From Bordetella parapertussis (GTDB lineage Bacteria > Pseudomonadota > Gammaproteobacteria > Burkholderiales > Burkholderiaceae_C), in NCBI GenBank assembly GCA_945901125.1, contig CAMDKD010000011.1, forward strand, positions 14,808-78,807: a DNA stretch of 64,000 bases, given 5' to 3'. The notes beneath the pieces were generated by a model. That model was not told the origin of the DNA, ran no database searches, and was given only the letters and a program-made list of their open reading frames with translations. Below are positions 44,076 through 52,024 of this stretch, in pieces. Every line of letters starts with the position of its first letter. The stretch's first letter is position 1. Made by a program: the position numbers and the translations under genes.

Positions 44076-44534
44076 ATGCAATTGTTGTTCTCCATAGCGT
44101 CACCAGTGCGGCCATTTATCCGTCACGCGTTTCAGTGTTTGGCTGTTTTTTTATTGTTAAGCCAATCAGCACTTGCCTACACATTGACATGCGATTTGCA
44201 AGGCTCATTTCCTGAGATGGACAAAATCACGGTCGAGCCGGTCCAGGTCAAGGTAGACATCACCTCCATCGGCGACCATTTGTACATTCGCATAGACGGT
44301 CCCAAGCTTTACAATTTTTTTGTCAACACCCTCAGAACCCCTGAGTTTGAAGGCACGGACTTGACCTCCAAAACCAGCATGTGGGTCAAACGAAAAAACC
44401 TGCAAACCATGGAAGAATCAGAAATCAAAATCAACCGTGAGCCGGTGAATATCAAAGCCATCAAAGATGTTCAAAGGTATGGCAAGAAATTGAAGTTTTT
44501 TGTCACCGGCCCATGTCAACTCCCGCCCGGATGA
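44076..44534 (+). CDS. exported protein of unknown function
   Basis: Protein of 152 residues with a signal peptide (MQLLFSIASPVRPFIRHAFQ, then a hydrophobic core ending SALA). The mature part begins YTLTCDLQGSF, and the rest is a small beta-rich-looking domain with a Cys near each end. No known family is apparent to me. The start is ATG 44076 with GAAAGGCAGTT upstream. Its stop overlaps the start of the next gene as ATGA, so the two are likely co-translated. Confidence 0.7.
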   Translation: MQLLFSIASPVRPFIRHAFQCLAVFLLLSQSALAYTLTCDLQGSFPEMDKITVEPVQVKVDITSIGDHLYIRIDGPKLYNFFVNTLRTPEFEGTDLTSKTSMWVKRKNLQTMEESEIKINREPVNIKAIKDVQRYGKKLKFFVTGPCQLPPG

Positions 44535-45361
44535 ACACCATGAGTCAACTCGCTATCCGCCAATTGTTGATTGACCTGACCCAGCCTTTTCCGCTTCGAT
44601 GGAATGGCGATGCGTTCACATCCGCATTTATGAATGCTTTGTCGTTGAGCTTTCCCGCAGGCGAACAATTTTTCCTAGACAGCGTGCGTGACGGACTCAA
44701 GCAACTGCCTGCTGATCAACAAGCCTTGTTCAAGGAAGAGGTCAAGGGTTTTATCGGCCAGGAAGCCACGCACCGGCGTCTGCACGCTTTGTACAACCGA
44801 CATTTGACCGACCAAGGCATGGTCAATCATTGGGAGCAGCGCGCGCTAAAGCGGATTGCCATCCTTCAAGAAATGGATATCCGTCACTCGGTTGCTGCAA
44901 CTGCGGCAAACGAACATTACACCGCGGTTTTTGCGGATTGGTTGCTGTCCAATGAATGGTTTTTCAATAACGCTGAGCCCCGACTCAAAACCCTTTGGTT
45001 ATGGCATGCGAGCGAAGAGTCTGAACACCGCTGTACCGCGTTTGATATGTACCAAGCTATGGGGGGTAACGAAGAATGGCGGCTGCGCTGGATGCGCCGC
45101 GTCACCTGGTTTTTCCTGACTGACTTGCTGCGCCAGACCATCAACAACCTGTGGCACGACGGCAGCTTGTTTAAGCTCTCCACCTGGTCCAGCGCATGGC
45201 GGCATTTGTTCGCCAAAGGTGGCTTGTTCCGGGAAAGTTTCGGCCTGTGGTGCGATTACTTCAAACCCGGCTTTCACCCCTCTCAACACCCGGACCAGTT
45301 GTCACAACAATGGCTGCAACAACACGCCGATGCCTACACACCGGTAGCACAAGCTGCTTGA
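44531..45361 (+). CDS. predicted metal-dependent hydrolase (PF10118 type)
   Basis: Protein of about 276 residues resembling the 'predicted metal-dependent hydrolase' family, a ferritin-like helical protein with multiple His and Glu residues: FIGQEATHRRLH, ATAANEHYTAVFADW, and WHASEESEHRCTAFD. Those motifs suggest a di-metal site. The start is uncertain: ATG 44531 (overlapping the preceding stop), ATG 44540 and ATG 44513 are all in frame. Reaction unknown. The esterase gene follows after 28 bp. Confidence 0.78.
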   Translation: MNTMSQLAIRQLLIDLTQPFPLRWNGDAFTSAFMNALSLSFPAGEQFFLDSVRDGLKQLPADQQALFKEEVKGFIGQEATHRRLHALYNRHLTDQGMVNHWEQRALKRIAILQEMDIRHSVAATAANEHYTAVFADWLLSNEWFFNNAEPRLKTLWLWHASEESEHRCTAFDMYQAMGGNEEWRLRWMRRVTWFFLTDLLRQTINNLWHDGSLFKLSTWSSAWRHLFAKGGLFRESFGLWCDYFKPGFHPSQHPDQLSQQWLQQHADAYTPVAQAA

Positions 45362-45389
45362 TTTTTTTGATACCCCAACGGACCACACC

Positions 45390-46325
45390 ATGCTAGACCC
45401 GCAAGCCAAAATACTGCTGCAACTGATGGTTGAACGCGGCATTCCAGCCTTTAATGCACAAACACCGGTGGAAGCACGCCAAGCTTATTTGATGCGCAAA
45501 GGCTTTACTCAGCCGGACCCACCCGCTGTTTCGCATTGCCTCGATCATGTGGTGCTTTTGAACGGCGTCAATCTCAAAATCCGCGAGTTACGCCCCGATG
45601 GTGTGAGTGGCTCCGCTGTGCTTCCTGCACTGGTCTACTACCACGGCGGCGGCTGGGTCATAGGCGATGTAGACACCCACGACGTGCTGTGCCGCCAGTT
45701 GTGCCAGGCCAGTGGTTGCGCCGTGTTCTCGGTGGATTACCGTCTTGCGCCTGAACATGTGTTCCCGGCGGCTTACGACGATGCACAAGCGGCTTTCCAG
45801 TGGGTGGCGGCAAATGCGCTTAGCTTGCATGTGGATGCCAAACGCATCGCGGTAGGCGGCGACAGCGCCGGCGGCAACCTGGCTGCCACCGTGTGTCTGG
45901 GAGCCCGCGGCGGCAAGCACCAGCCTGCGTTTCAATTGCTGATTTACCCGGCCACGCTGATGTACCCGGACACGCAAAGCTACCGGGACAACGGTGAAGG
46001 CTATGCCCTCACCGCAGAGGTGATGGATTGGTTTATGGACCATTACCTGCCGTCGCGAGACCTCGCGCACGACTGGCGCGCGTCGCCGCTGAAAGCCGAT
46101 TCGCATGCGGACCTGCCGCCCGCTCTTGTGCTGACCGCAGGCTTTGATCCTTTGCGCGACGAAGGCCGCTTGTACGCAGATGCTTTGTCTGCGGCCGGCG
46201 GCAGCGCTGAATACATTTGCTTTGAACGTCAGATACACGGCTTCATCACCATGGGTCGTGTCATGCGCGAAGCACATACCGGCGTGGCGGTTTGCGCCGA
46301 TGCCCTCAAGCGTTATCTCTTTTAA
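45390..46325 (+). CDS. alpha/beta hydrolase, hormone-sensitive-lipase family esterase
   Basis: Carboxylesterase of 311 residues. The oxyanion-hole motif HGGGW is at 85-89 and the nucleophile Ser159 in GGDSAGGNLAA. The Asp in TAGFDPLRDEG and the His in ERQIHGFITMG complete the triad. It hydrolyses esters of short or medium acyl chains. The natural substrate is unknown. It ends 12 bp before the iorA-like gene on the same strand and may be read into that operon. The start is ATG 45390. Confidence 0.92.
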   Translation: MLDPQAKILLQLMVERGIPAFNAQTPVEARQAYLMRKGFTQPDPPAVSHCLDHVVLLNGVNLKIRELRPDGVSGSAVLPALVYYHGGGWVIGDVDTHDVLCRQLCQASGCAVFSVDYRLAPEHVFPAAYDDAQAAFQWVAANALSLHVDAKRIAVGGDSAGGNLAATVCLGARGGKHQPAFQLLIYPATLMYPDTQSYRDNGEGYALTAEVMDWFMDHYLPSRDLAHDWRASPLKADSHADLPPALVLTAGFDPLRDEGRLYADALSAAGGSAEYICFERQIHGFITMGRVMREAHTGVAVCADALKRYLF

Positions 46326-46337
46326 GAAAGCCAAACG

Positions 46338-46799
46338 ATGAAACTCAATGTCAATGGTCAAAACCACACTTTGGATGTAGAACCTGAAATGCCACTGCTG
46401 TGGGCTTTGCGGGATGAACTCGACATCAAAGGTCCAAAATACGGCTGCGGCATCGCCCAATGTGGCTCTTGCACCGTGCTGCTCAACGGCGAACCGGTGC
46501 GCTCTTGCAGCTACCCGGTGTCCTCTGCCGACGGCCAACAGGTGATCAGTATTGAAGGCCTGGCCGACAAAGGAAAACTGCACGCGGTGCAACAAGCCTG
46601 GATTGACCACCAAGTGCCGCAATGTGGCTATTGCCAGGGCGGCCAGATACTGGCGGCCGTGGCTTTACTGAAGAAAAAACCCCAACCCAGCGACCAGGAC
46701 ATAGACGCGGCCATGACCAACATCTGCCGCTGCGGCACCTATGCACGCATGCGCACCGCCATTCACGCCGCAGCGCGTCAAGCCGGAGGTAAATCATGA
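46338..46799 (+). CDS. (2Fe-2S)-binding small subunit of a xanthine-oxidase-family molybdenum hydroxylase
   Basis: Iron-sulfur subunit of 153 residues, like isoquinoline 1-oxidoreductase alpha (IorA). The N-terminal ferredoxin-type cluster is CGIAQCGSC with a later Cys, and the C-terminal helical domain binds the second cluster through CGYCQGG and ICRCGTY. It carries electrons from the molybdenum subunit to a cytochrome or other acceptor. The ATG 46338 has a short AAGAAAG ribosome site. The stop overlaps the next start by four bases. Confidence 0.92.
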   Translation: MKLNVNGQNHTLDVEPEMPLLWALRDELDIKGPKYGCGIAQCGSCTVLLNGEPVRSCSYPVSSADGQQVISIEGLADKGKLHAVQQAWIDHQVPQCGYCQGGQILAAVALLKKKPQPSDQDIDAAMTNICRCGTYARMRTAIHAAARQAGGKS

Positions 46800-48949
46800 A
46801 CACCACTGCACTCAACCGCCGCCGGTTTTTACAAGTCAGCAGCGCTACTGCCGCGCTCAGTCTGGGCTTTGTCTGGCCGGATGCCGCCATGGCCGCCGAT
46901 CAAACAGAAGTCAACGCTTGGATAGAGATACACAGCGACGAGTCCATCGTCATACGCTATGCGCGCACCGAAATGGGCCAAGGCAGCCGCACCTCGGCAC
47001 CCATGTTGATCGCCGAAGAACTGGAAGCCGATTGGCAAAAAGTGCGTGTGGTCGATGTGCCTGCGCATGAAAATCTGAGCCGCAAGCGCGCCTACGGCGA
47101 CATGGCCAGTGTCGGCAGTCGCACCATACGCATGTCGCAAGACTATTTGCGCAAAGCCGGTGCCGCCGCCCGCATCATGCTGATTGAGGCCGCCGCGCAA
47201 CGCTGGAGCGTGCCGGTAGGCGAATGCAAGGCCGTTCTAGGACATGTGTTGCACAACCCTAGCCACAAAAAACTCAGTTACGGCCAATTGGCAGCCGAGG
47301 CAGCCAAGCTGACACCACCCAAAGACATTCCGCTCAAAGACCCGAAAACCTGGACGCTGGCAGGCAAGCCGCTGCCGCGCGTAGACATCACCGACATCGT
47401 CACCGGCAAGATCCGCTTCGGTGTGGATGTGCAATTGCCTGGCATGTTGCATGCGGCCATCGCTCAGTCGCCGGTGTTCGGCGGCACCGCCAAATCGGTA
47501 GACAGCAGCAAAGTGGACAACCGGCGCGGCATCGTCAAAGTCATCAACCTGGGCGAATTTGTGGCCGTGGTGGCCGACAACTGGTGGCGTGCCAAGGAAG
47601 CTTTGCGCGATGTCGCGATTGATTGGGACAACGGCAAGAACGGCGGCGTCAACAGCGCCGGTCTGATGCAGTATTACCGTGACGGTCTGACACAAACAGA
47701 GGTTGCGACTTCCCGCAACGACGGCGACACCCTCGCCGCCTTGCAAGCAGCATCCAAAGTGATAGAGGCAGATTACTACACACCTTATCTGGCGCACGCC
47801 ACCATGGAGCCCATGGTTTGCACGGCTTTGCTGATCGACGACAAACTCGACATCTGGGCGTCTACGCAAAACCCGGAATCCACACTCACATCGGCTGCTG
47901 CGACCGCCGAGGTGCCGCAGGAAAATGTGCGTGTTTTCGCCATGCAAATGGGCGGCGGACTGGGCCGCAAAGGTACGCAGGATTTCACCCGCCAGGCGGT
48001 GGCTATCGCCATGCGACTGCCGGGCAAACCAGTCAAGCTGATGTGGAGCCGGGAAGAAGACATGCAGCACGACTTGTACCGCCCGGCCAGCCTGGTGCGC
48101 ATGCGTGCGGCGTTGGACGCGTCCGGCAAACCGCAGGCCTTGCATGTGCGCGTCAGCGCCCCGTCGATTTTTTCCCAGTTGCTGCGCATGCCGCTGCAAA
48201 ACGGTATTGACAACCAGGCCGTGGCTTGTTTTCCGGACCACCCGTATGCCATACCGAACACGCTGGTCGACTTTGCCATGCGCAGCACGCATGTGCCGGT
48301 AGGCTTTTGGCGCACGGTCGGGCATTCGCAAAACCCGTTTGTGCGTGAATGTTTTCTGGATGAACTCGCGCACGCGAGCAGCCAAGACCCACTGGCCTAC
48401 CGCTTGTCCTTGCTACCTAACAACGAAAAAGCCAACCGGGATCGCAGCATCTTGATGGCCGTGGCCAAAGCCGCCGACTGGGACAAACCACTGCCCGCCG
48501 GTGTGCACCGCGGCATTGCCGGCGTCGACGGTTACGGTAGTTGGACGGCGTGCGTGTGTGAAGTCTCGGTCAGCGCGCGTGGCGAGGTGAAAATCCACCG
48601 CGTTGTGATCGGCATAGACCCGGGTTATGCGGTCAATCCCGACAACATACAAGCGCAATTGCAAGGCAGCGTGGTGCATGGTTTATCGGCCATCTTCTGG
48701 GGCGAGTTGACGGTTAAAGACGGTCGTCTCGAGCAATCCAATTTCCATGACTACCGCATGATGCGCATGAACGAAATGCCCAAGGTGGAAACCGTGATCG
48801 CGCCCACCGGCGGCTTTTGGGGCGGTGTCGGGGAGCCGGCCCAGGCGCCGCTGGCGCCTGCGCTGGTCAATGCCTTGTTTGCCGCCACCGGCAAACGCAT
48901 TCGCTCACTGCCCTTGAAAAACCATGGCTTGAGTCTGGTGAAAGCATGA
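46796..48949 (+). CDS. molybdopterin-binding large subunit of a xanthine-oxidase-family hydroxylase (IorB-like)
   Basis: Large subunit of 717 residues with a Tat signal ([20 protein letters not shown]). It has the IorB layout: an N-terminal half ending with the insertion [20 protein letters not shown], then the molybdenum cofactor region ([20 protein letters not shown]) and the C-terminal [24 protein letters not shown], where the Glu after GVG is the family's proposed catalytic acid. It probably hydroxylates an aromatic N-heterocycle or oxidises an aldehyde. It overlaps soxX by four bases (ATGA), which is unusual. Confidence 0.9.
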   Translation: MNTTALNRRRFLQVSSATAALSLGFVWPDAAMAADQTEVNAWIEIHSDESIVIRYARTEMGQGSRTSAPMLIAEELEADWQKVRVVDVPAHENLSRKRAYGDMASVGSRTIRMSQDYLRKAGAAARIMLIEAAAQRWSVPVGECKAVLGHVLHNPSHKKLSYGQLAAEAAKLTPPKDIPLKDPKTWTLAGKPLPRVDITDIVTGKIRFGVDVQLPGMLHAAIAQSPVFGGTAKSVDSSKVDNRRGIVKVINLGEFVAVVADNWWRAKEALRDVAIDWDNGKNGGVNSAGLMQYYRDGLTQTEVATSRNDGDTLAALQAASKVIEADYYTPYLAHATMEPMVCTALLIDDKLDIWASTQNPESTLTSAAATAEVPQENVRVFAMQMGGGLGRKGTQDFTRQAVAIAMRLPGKPVKLMWSREEDMQHDLYRPASLVRMRAALDASGKPQALHVRVSAPSIFSQLLRMPLQNGIDNQAVACFPDHPYAIPNTLVDFAMRSTHVPVGFWRTVGHSQNPFVRECFLDELAHASSQDPLAYRLSLLPNNEKANRDRSILMAVAKAADWDKPLPAGVHRGIAGVDGYGSWTACVCEVSVSARGEVKIHRVVIGIDPGYAVNPDNIQAQLQGSVVHGLSAIFWGELTVKDGRLEQSNFHDYRMMRMNEMPKVETVIAPTGGFWGGVGEPAQAPLAPALVNALFAATGKRIRSLPLKNHGLSLVKA

Positions 48950-49359
48950 AACACGGGTTTGTTTGCGTGGCTCTGTTGGCTACGCTCAGCGCATGGGCGG
49001 CGGATGTCAGCATGCCGCCAACCAAGTCGGCGGCCACCGCCAATGTCGAGCGCGGGCGCAAACTCTTGATCAGTCGCCAGGAAACCGGTTGCGTGCTGTG
49101 TCACCGTATCCCCGGCATGAAAGAAGGCGGCGAAATGGGACCGGGTTTGAGCGGCTTGAGCCAGCGCATGTCGGCAGATCAAATCCGCCAGCGCATCGCC
49201 GACTGGCGCGCAGTCAACCCTCAGACCTTCATGCCGGCCTACTTCAGCAGCAAAGGTCTTCATAATGTCGCCAAGCCACTGGTTGGCAAAACCGTACTCA
49301 CCGAGCAAGGCCTGGAAGACATCGTGGCCTATTTGCTTGACGCTACCAAAGGACCTTGA
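48946..49359 (+). CDS. soxX: sulfur oxidation cytochrome c, SoxX
   Basis: Monoheme periplasmic cytochrome of 137 residues. It has a signal peptide ([20 protein letters not shown]), a heme site CVLCH (Cys49, Cys52, His53) and a Met96 ligand in NPQTFMPAYF. The motif MPAYFSSKGLHNVAKPLVGKTVLTEQGLEDIVAYL is the SoxX C-terminal pattern. With SoxA it forms the SoxAX complex that loads thiosulfate onto SoxY. ATG 48946 overlaps the iorB-like stop (ATGA), and soxY starts at its stop. Confidence 0.9.
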   Translation: MKHGFVCVALLATLSAWAADVSMPPTKSAATANVERGRKLLISRQETGCVLCHRIPGMKEGGEMGPGLSGLSQRMSADQIRQRIADWRAVNPQTFMPAYFSSKGLHNVAKPLVGKTVLTEQGLEDIVAYLLDATKGP

Positions 49360-49865
49360 TGTATTTGTTGTCTCGCCGTGATTGGCTTCGCCGCTTCAGC
49401 CTGAGCACTGCCGGGCTGTGGTCAGGTTCAAGCGGCTTGTCCATGGCCCAAGACATGTCGGTGTTGGGCCGGGTGCAAGACCTGAGCGACGCGCGTTTGC
49501 GCACTTTCGATGAAATGGTGTCGCCTTATGTGGTGCGCCAGCAATTGAAAAACGAAGGCATGGGTTTGACCATGCCTTTGCTGGCTGACAACGGTCACCT
49601 GGTACCGCTGAGCTTGAAGATCGACAGCCCGATGACCGAAGAATCGCATGTCACCCACGTCTACGTGTTGTCGCAACTCAATCCGGCACCGCTGATTGCC
49701 ATGTTTGTGCTCGGTCCGTGGAACGGCAAAGCTGAACTCAGCATGCGCGTGCGTCTTTCCGGCACGCAAATGGTGGTGGCGCTGGCGCGCATGTCTGACG
49801 GCAACTTCCGCTTCGCGTCGAGCCAGGTGTCTGTCACTGAAGCCGCTTGCGTGGACAACGGATAA
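49359..49865 (+). CDS. soxY: thiosulfate oxidation carrier protein SoxY (atypical C-terminus)
   Basis: Carrier subunit of 168 residues with a Tat-like signal (SRRDWLRRFSLSTAG). The SoxY core is present: GLTMPLLADNGHLVPLSLKIDSPM and VYVLSQLNPAP with ALARMSDGNFRFASSQVSVT. The usual end is GGCGG, whose Cys carries the sulfur cargo. Here the chain ends EAACVDNG: the Cys (164) is kept but the glycine arm is changed and four residues follow. The start at ATG 49359 overlaps the soxX stop as TGATG, with AAAGGACCTTG upstream. soxZ follows at 3 bp. Confidence 0.88.
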   Translation: MYLLSRRDWLRRFSLSTAGLWSGSSGLSMAQDMSVLGRVQDLSDARLRTFDEMVSPYVVRQQLKNEGMGLTMPLLADNGHLVPLSLKIDSPMTEESHVTHVYVLSQLNPAPLIAMFVLGPWNGKAELSMRVRLSGTQMVVALARMSDGNFRFASSQVSVTEAACVDNG

Positions 49866-49868
49866 AGC

Positions 49869-50219
49869 ATGACCGCCGCCCGTTTACAAGTTCCCCCGCG
49901 CATCGTCGAAGGCGATGTGTTCAAACTGCGTCTGCTGGTCCAGCATCCCATGGACAGCGGTTTTTTGCGCAACCTCGAAGGCGTGCTGGTCAAGCGCAAT
50001 GTGATCCGCCATTTGCAATGTATCCATCACAACAAGGAAGTATTCCGGGTCGAGCCCACCACCGGCACCGCGGCCAACCCCTTGTTCGAGTTTTATTTGC
50101 GCGCCACAACCTCGGGCGAGCTGTATTTCCGCTGGGTCGACGACAAGGGCTACATCGGCGAGTTACGCCACAACCTGGTGGTCATTCCCGCCAATCAATC
50201 TACAGCACCCAAACCCTGA
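49869..50219 (+). CDS. soxZ: thiosulfate oxidation carrier complex protein SoxZ
   Basis: SoxZ (116 residues) is the partner of SoxY in the sulfur-carrier complex. The motif VQHPMDSGFLRN near residue 24, the FRVEPTTGTAANPLFEFYLRA core and GELYFRWVDDKGYIG match the family. It has no signal peptide and is exported with SoxY through the Tat signal of the latter. The stop overlaps the soxA start as TGATG. The start is ATG 49869. Confidence 0.92.
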   Translation: MTAARLQVPPRIVEGDVFKLRLLVQHPMDSGFLRNLEGVLVKRNVIRHLQCIHHNKEVFRVEPTTGTAANPLFEFYLRATTSGELYFRWVDDKGYIGELRHNLVVIPANQSTAPKP

Positions 50220-51064
50220 TGCCACGTCTTTGTTCTTTGTTTTCGCTGCCATTTGCCATGCAGCTGAGCAGCGTCTTGCGCAAGCGCTTGCTGGCTGCCA
50301 CGCTGCTGTTGCTGAGTCTGGGCCATGTCTCAGTCATGGCGCAACAGCGTTTGCTGCCGCTGGACAAGGTGCAATCCGGCCTGGCGTTTACCGGCCCTGA
50401 AATTCTGGAATTGCAAGCCGATGACTTTGCCAACCCGGCCCTGCCCTATTTGGACAAAGGCGCCAAGTTGTGGAGCCAGGGTGCCGGCAAGGCCGACAAA
50501 AGCTGTGAAAGTTGTCACGGCGACATCAACAGCAGCATGAAAGGCGTGGCCACGCGATACCCGGCGATAGATAAAGCCAGCAAGAAACTCTTTAACCTGG
50601 AAGACCGCATACGCAAATGCCGAACAAAACAACAAAAAGCCTCAGACTGGGCGTTGGAATCCGATGAGTTGTTGGCGGTCAGCTTGTATGTGACATCGGC
50701 TTCCAACGGCATGCCGGTGCAAGCCACGATTGACGGTGCGGCGAAACCGCATTTTGAAAACGGTCAGAAAATATTCATGACCCGCCAGGGGCAGATGAAC
50801 ATGGCCTGTACCCAATGCCATGATCAGCGCTACGGCATCAAGCTCTATACCGACAAACTCAGCCAGGGCCAGCCCAATGCCTACCCGGCCTACCGTATCG
50901 AGTGGCAGCGACTGGCTTCGCTGGAACGCCGGTTGCGGTTTTGTTACAACGGCGTGCGCGCCGAAGTACCTGCCTGGGGCCATGGCGTGATGCGCGATAT
51001 CAGCCTGTACCTGATGTGGCGTGCGCAAGGCCTCAACATAGAAGTGCCTTCAGTTCGCAAATAA
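50219..51064 (+). CDS. soxA: sulfur oxidation c-type cytochrome SoxA (diheme)
   Basis: Diheme SoxA of 281 residues, the catalytic part of SoxAX. Heme sites are CESCH (96-100) and CTQCH (197-201). A Cys242 in LRFCYNGVRAE matches the cysteine ligand that can carry a persulfide. The start is ATG 50219, coupled to the soxZ stop. An internal ATG at 50258 (MQLSSVLRKRLLAATLLLLS) also gives a good signal peptide. The frame stays open far upstream over soxZ, which I reject. SoxB and SoxCD are not in the window. Confidence 0.9.
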   Translation: MPRLCSLFSLPFAMQLSSVLRKRLLAATLLLLSLGHVSVMAQQRLLPLDKVQSGLAFTGPEILELQADDFANPALPYLDKGAKLWSQGAGKADKSCESCHGDINSSMKGVATRYPAIDKASKKLFNLEDRIRKCRTKQQKASDWALESDELLAVSLYVTSASNGMPVQATIDGAAKPHFENGQKIFMTRQGQMNMACTQCHDQRYGIKLYTDKLSQGQPNAYPAYRIEWQRLASLERRLRFCYNGVRAEVPAWGHGVMRDISLYLMWRAQGLNIEVPSVRK

Positions 51065-51067
51065 GCG

Positions 51068-51916
51068 TCAGAAAGTCGCCAATACTTTTTTCCACAACTC
51101 GGGCGTTACCACAGGCATGACCCCGAACCAGGCGGCAAAGCCCGGACGCGCCTGGTGCAGCAACATGCCCAGACCGTTGACCACAGGATGGCCGCGCGCC
51201 TGAGCGCGCAACAGCAAATCGGTTTGCAAGGGCGTATACACAATGTCCGATACAAGCGCGTGCAAAGGCAGCGCGGACAAATCAATGTCCAGCGCGGGCT
51301 GGCCTTGCATGCCTTGCGTTGTGGTGTTGACCAACAGACCGGCATCGGCCAGCGCAGCATGACGTTGTGACCAGTCCAGCGCCTGCACCGGCGCACCGAA
51401 ATCAGCCGCCATGGCCTGCGCCTTGTCCAGGCTGCGGTTGAGCAAACGTATGTCTTTCACCCCGGCGTCGGCCAAGGCCCAAACCACCGCCCGGGCCGCG
51501 CCACCTGCCCCCAGCACAACCGCCGCGCCTTGGTCTGCACGCCAGCCGGGCTGAGCTTCGCGCAAACTGTGTATGTAGCCGAAAGCATCGGTGTTGGTGC
51601 CGCGCAAACTGCCGTCGGCATTCACCACCACGGTGTTGACTGCGCCGATTTGCCGCGCCACATTGTCGAGTTGTTGGATACAGGCCAGCGCATCTATTTT
51701 GTGCGGCAGGGTCAGGTTGCAACCGGCAAAGCCCAACGCGGACAAGCCGCTGAGCGCCTGCGGCAAATGCAAAGGGTTTACGGCCAGCGGCACATAGGCG
51801 CCGCGCAAGCCGTGTTGCGCCAGCCAGTGGCCGTGTATCAGCGGCGAACGCGAGTGCGAAATCGGCCAGCCCATGACCCCGGCAAGCTTGAAATCGGTAG
51901 AGGATTGACTGCTCAT
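51068..51916 (-). CDS. aroE: shikimate dehydrogenase
   Basis: AroE (282 residues) reduces 3-dehydroshikimate with NADPH in aromatic amino acid synthesis. Family motifs: GWPISHSRSP (substrate site), NLTLPHK (catalytic Lys), GTNTDAFGY (catalytic Asp), and the NADP-binding VLGAGGAARAV. The length is normal. It is convergent with soxA (4 bp between the stops) and divergent from the cysteine-dioxygenase fusion. The start is ATG 51914-51916. It interrupts the sulfur-related genes and has no evident link to them. Confidence 0.95.
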   Translation of the reverse strand: MSSQSSTDFKLAGVMGWPISHSRSPLIHGHWLAQHGLRGAYVPLAVNPLHLPQALSGLSALGFAGCNLTLPHKIDALACIQQLDNVARQIGAVNTVVVNADGSLRGTNTDAFGYIHSLREAQPGWRADQGAAVVLGAGGAARAVVWALADAGVKDIRLLNRSLDKAQAMAADFGAPVQALDWSQRHAALADAGLLVNTTTQGMQGQPALDIDLSALPLHALVSDIVYTPLQTDLLLRAQARGHPVVNGLGMLLHQARPGFAAWFGVMPVVTPELWKKVLATF

Positions 51917-52024
51917 GGTGCGACAAGCATAGCGGTTTGCAGAGTTCCCCCGCCGTTCACCGTTTGCAGCCTTTGCCTACCGGCGACTGTGGAACAATTG
52001 ACGCTTATCCAACAATGCTCTCTG

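Noticed and set aside
49847..50218. N-terminal extension of the soxA frame over soxZ
   Set aside because: The extra 124 residues are out of frame with soxZ, basic and repetitive. A signal peptide begins only at 50219 or 50258.
51530..52024. Upstream extension of the cysteine-dioxygenase fusion over aroE
   Set aside because: Antisense to aroE. The cupin domain needs only the part after ATG 52025.
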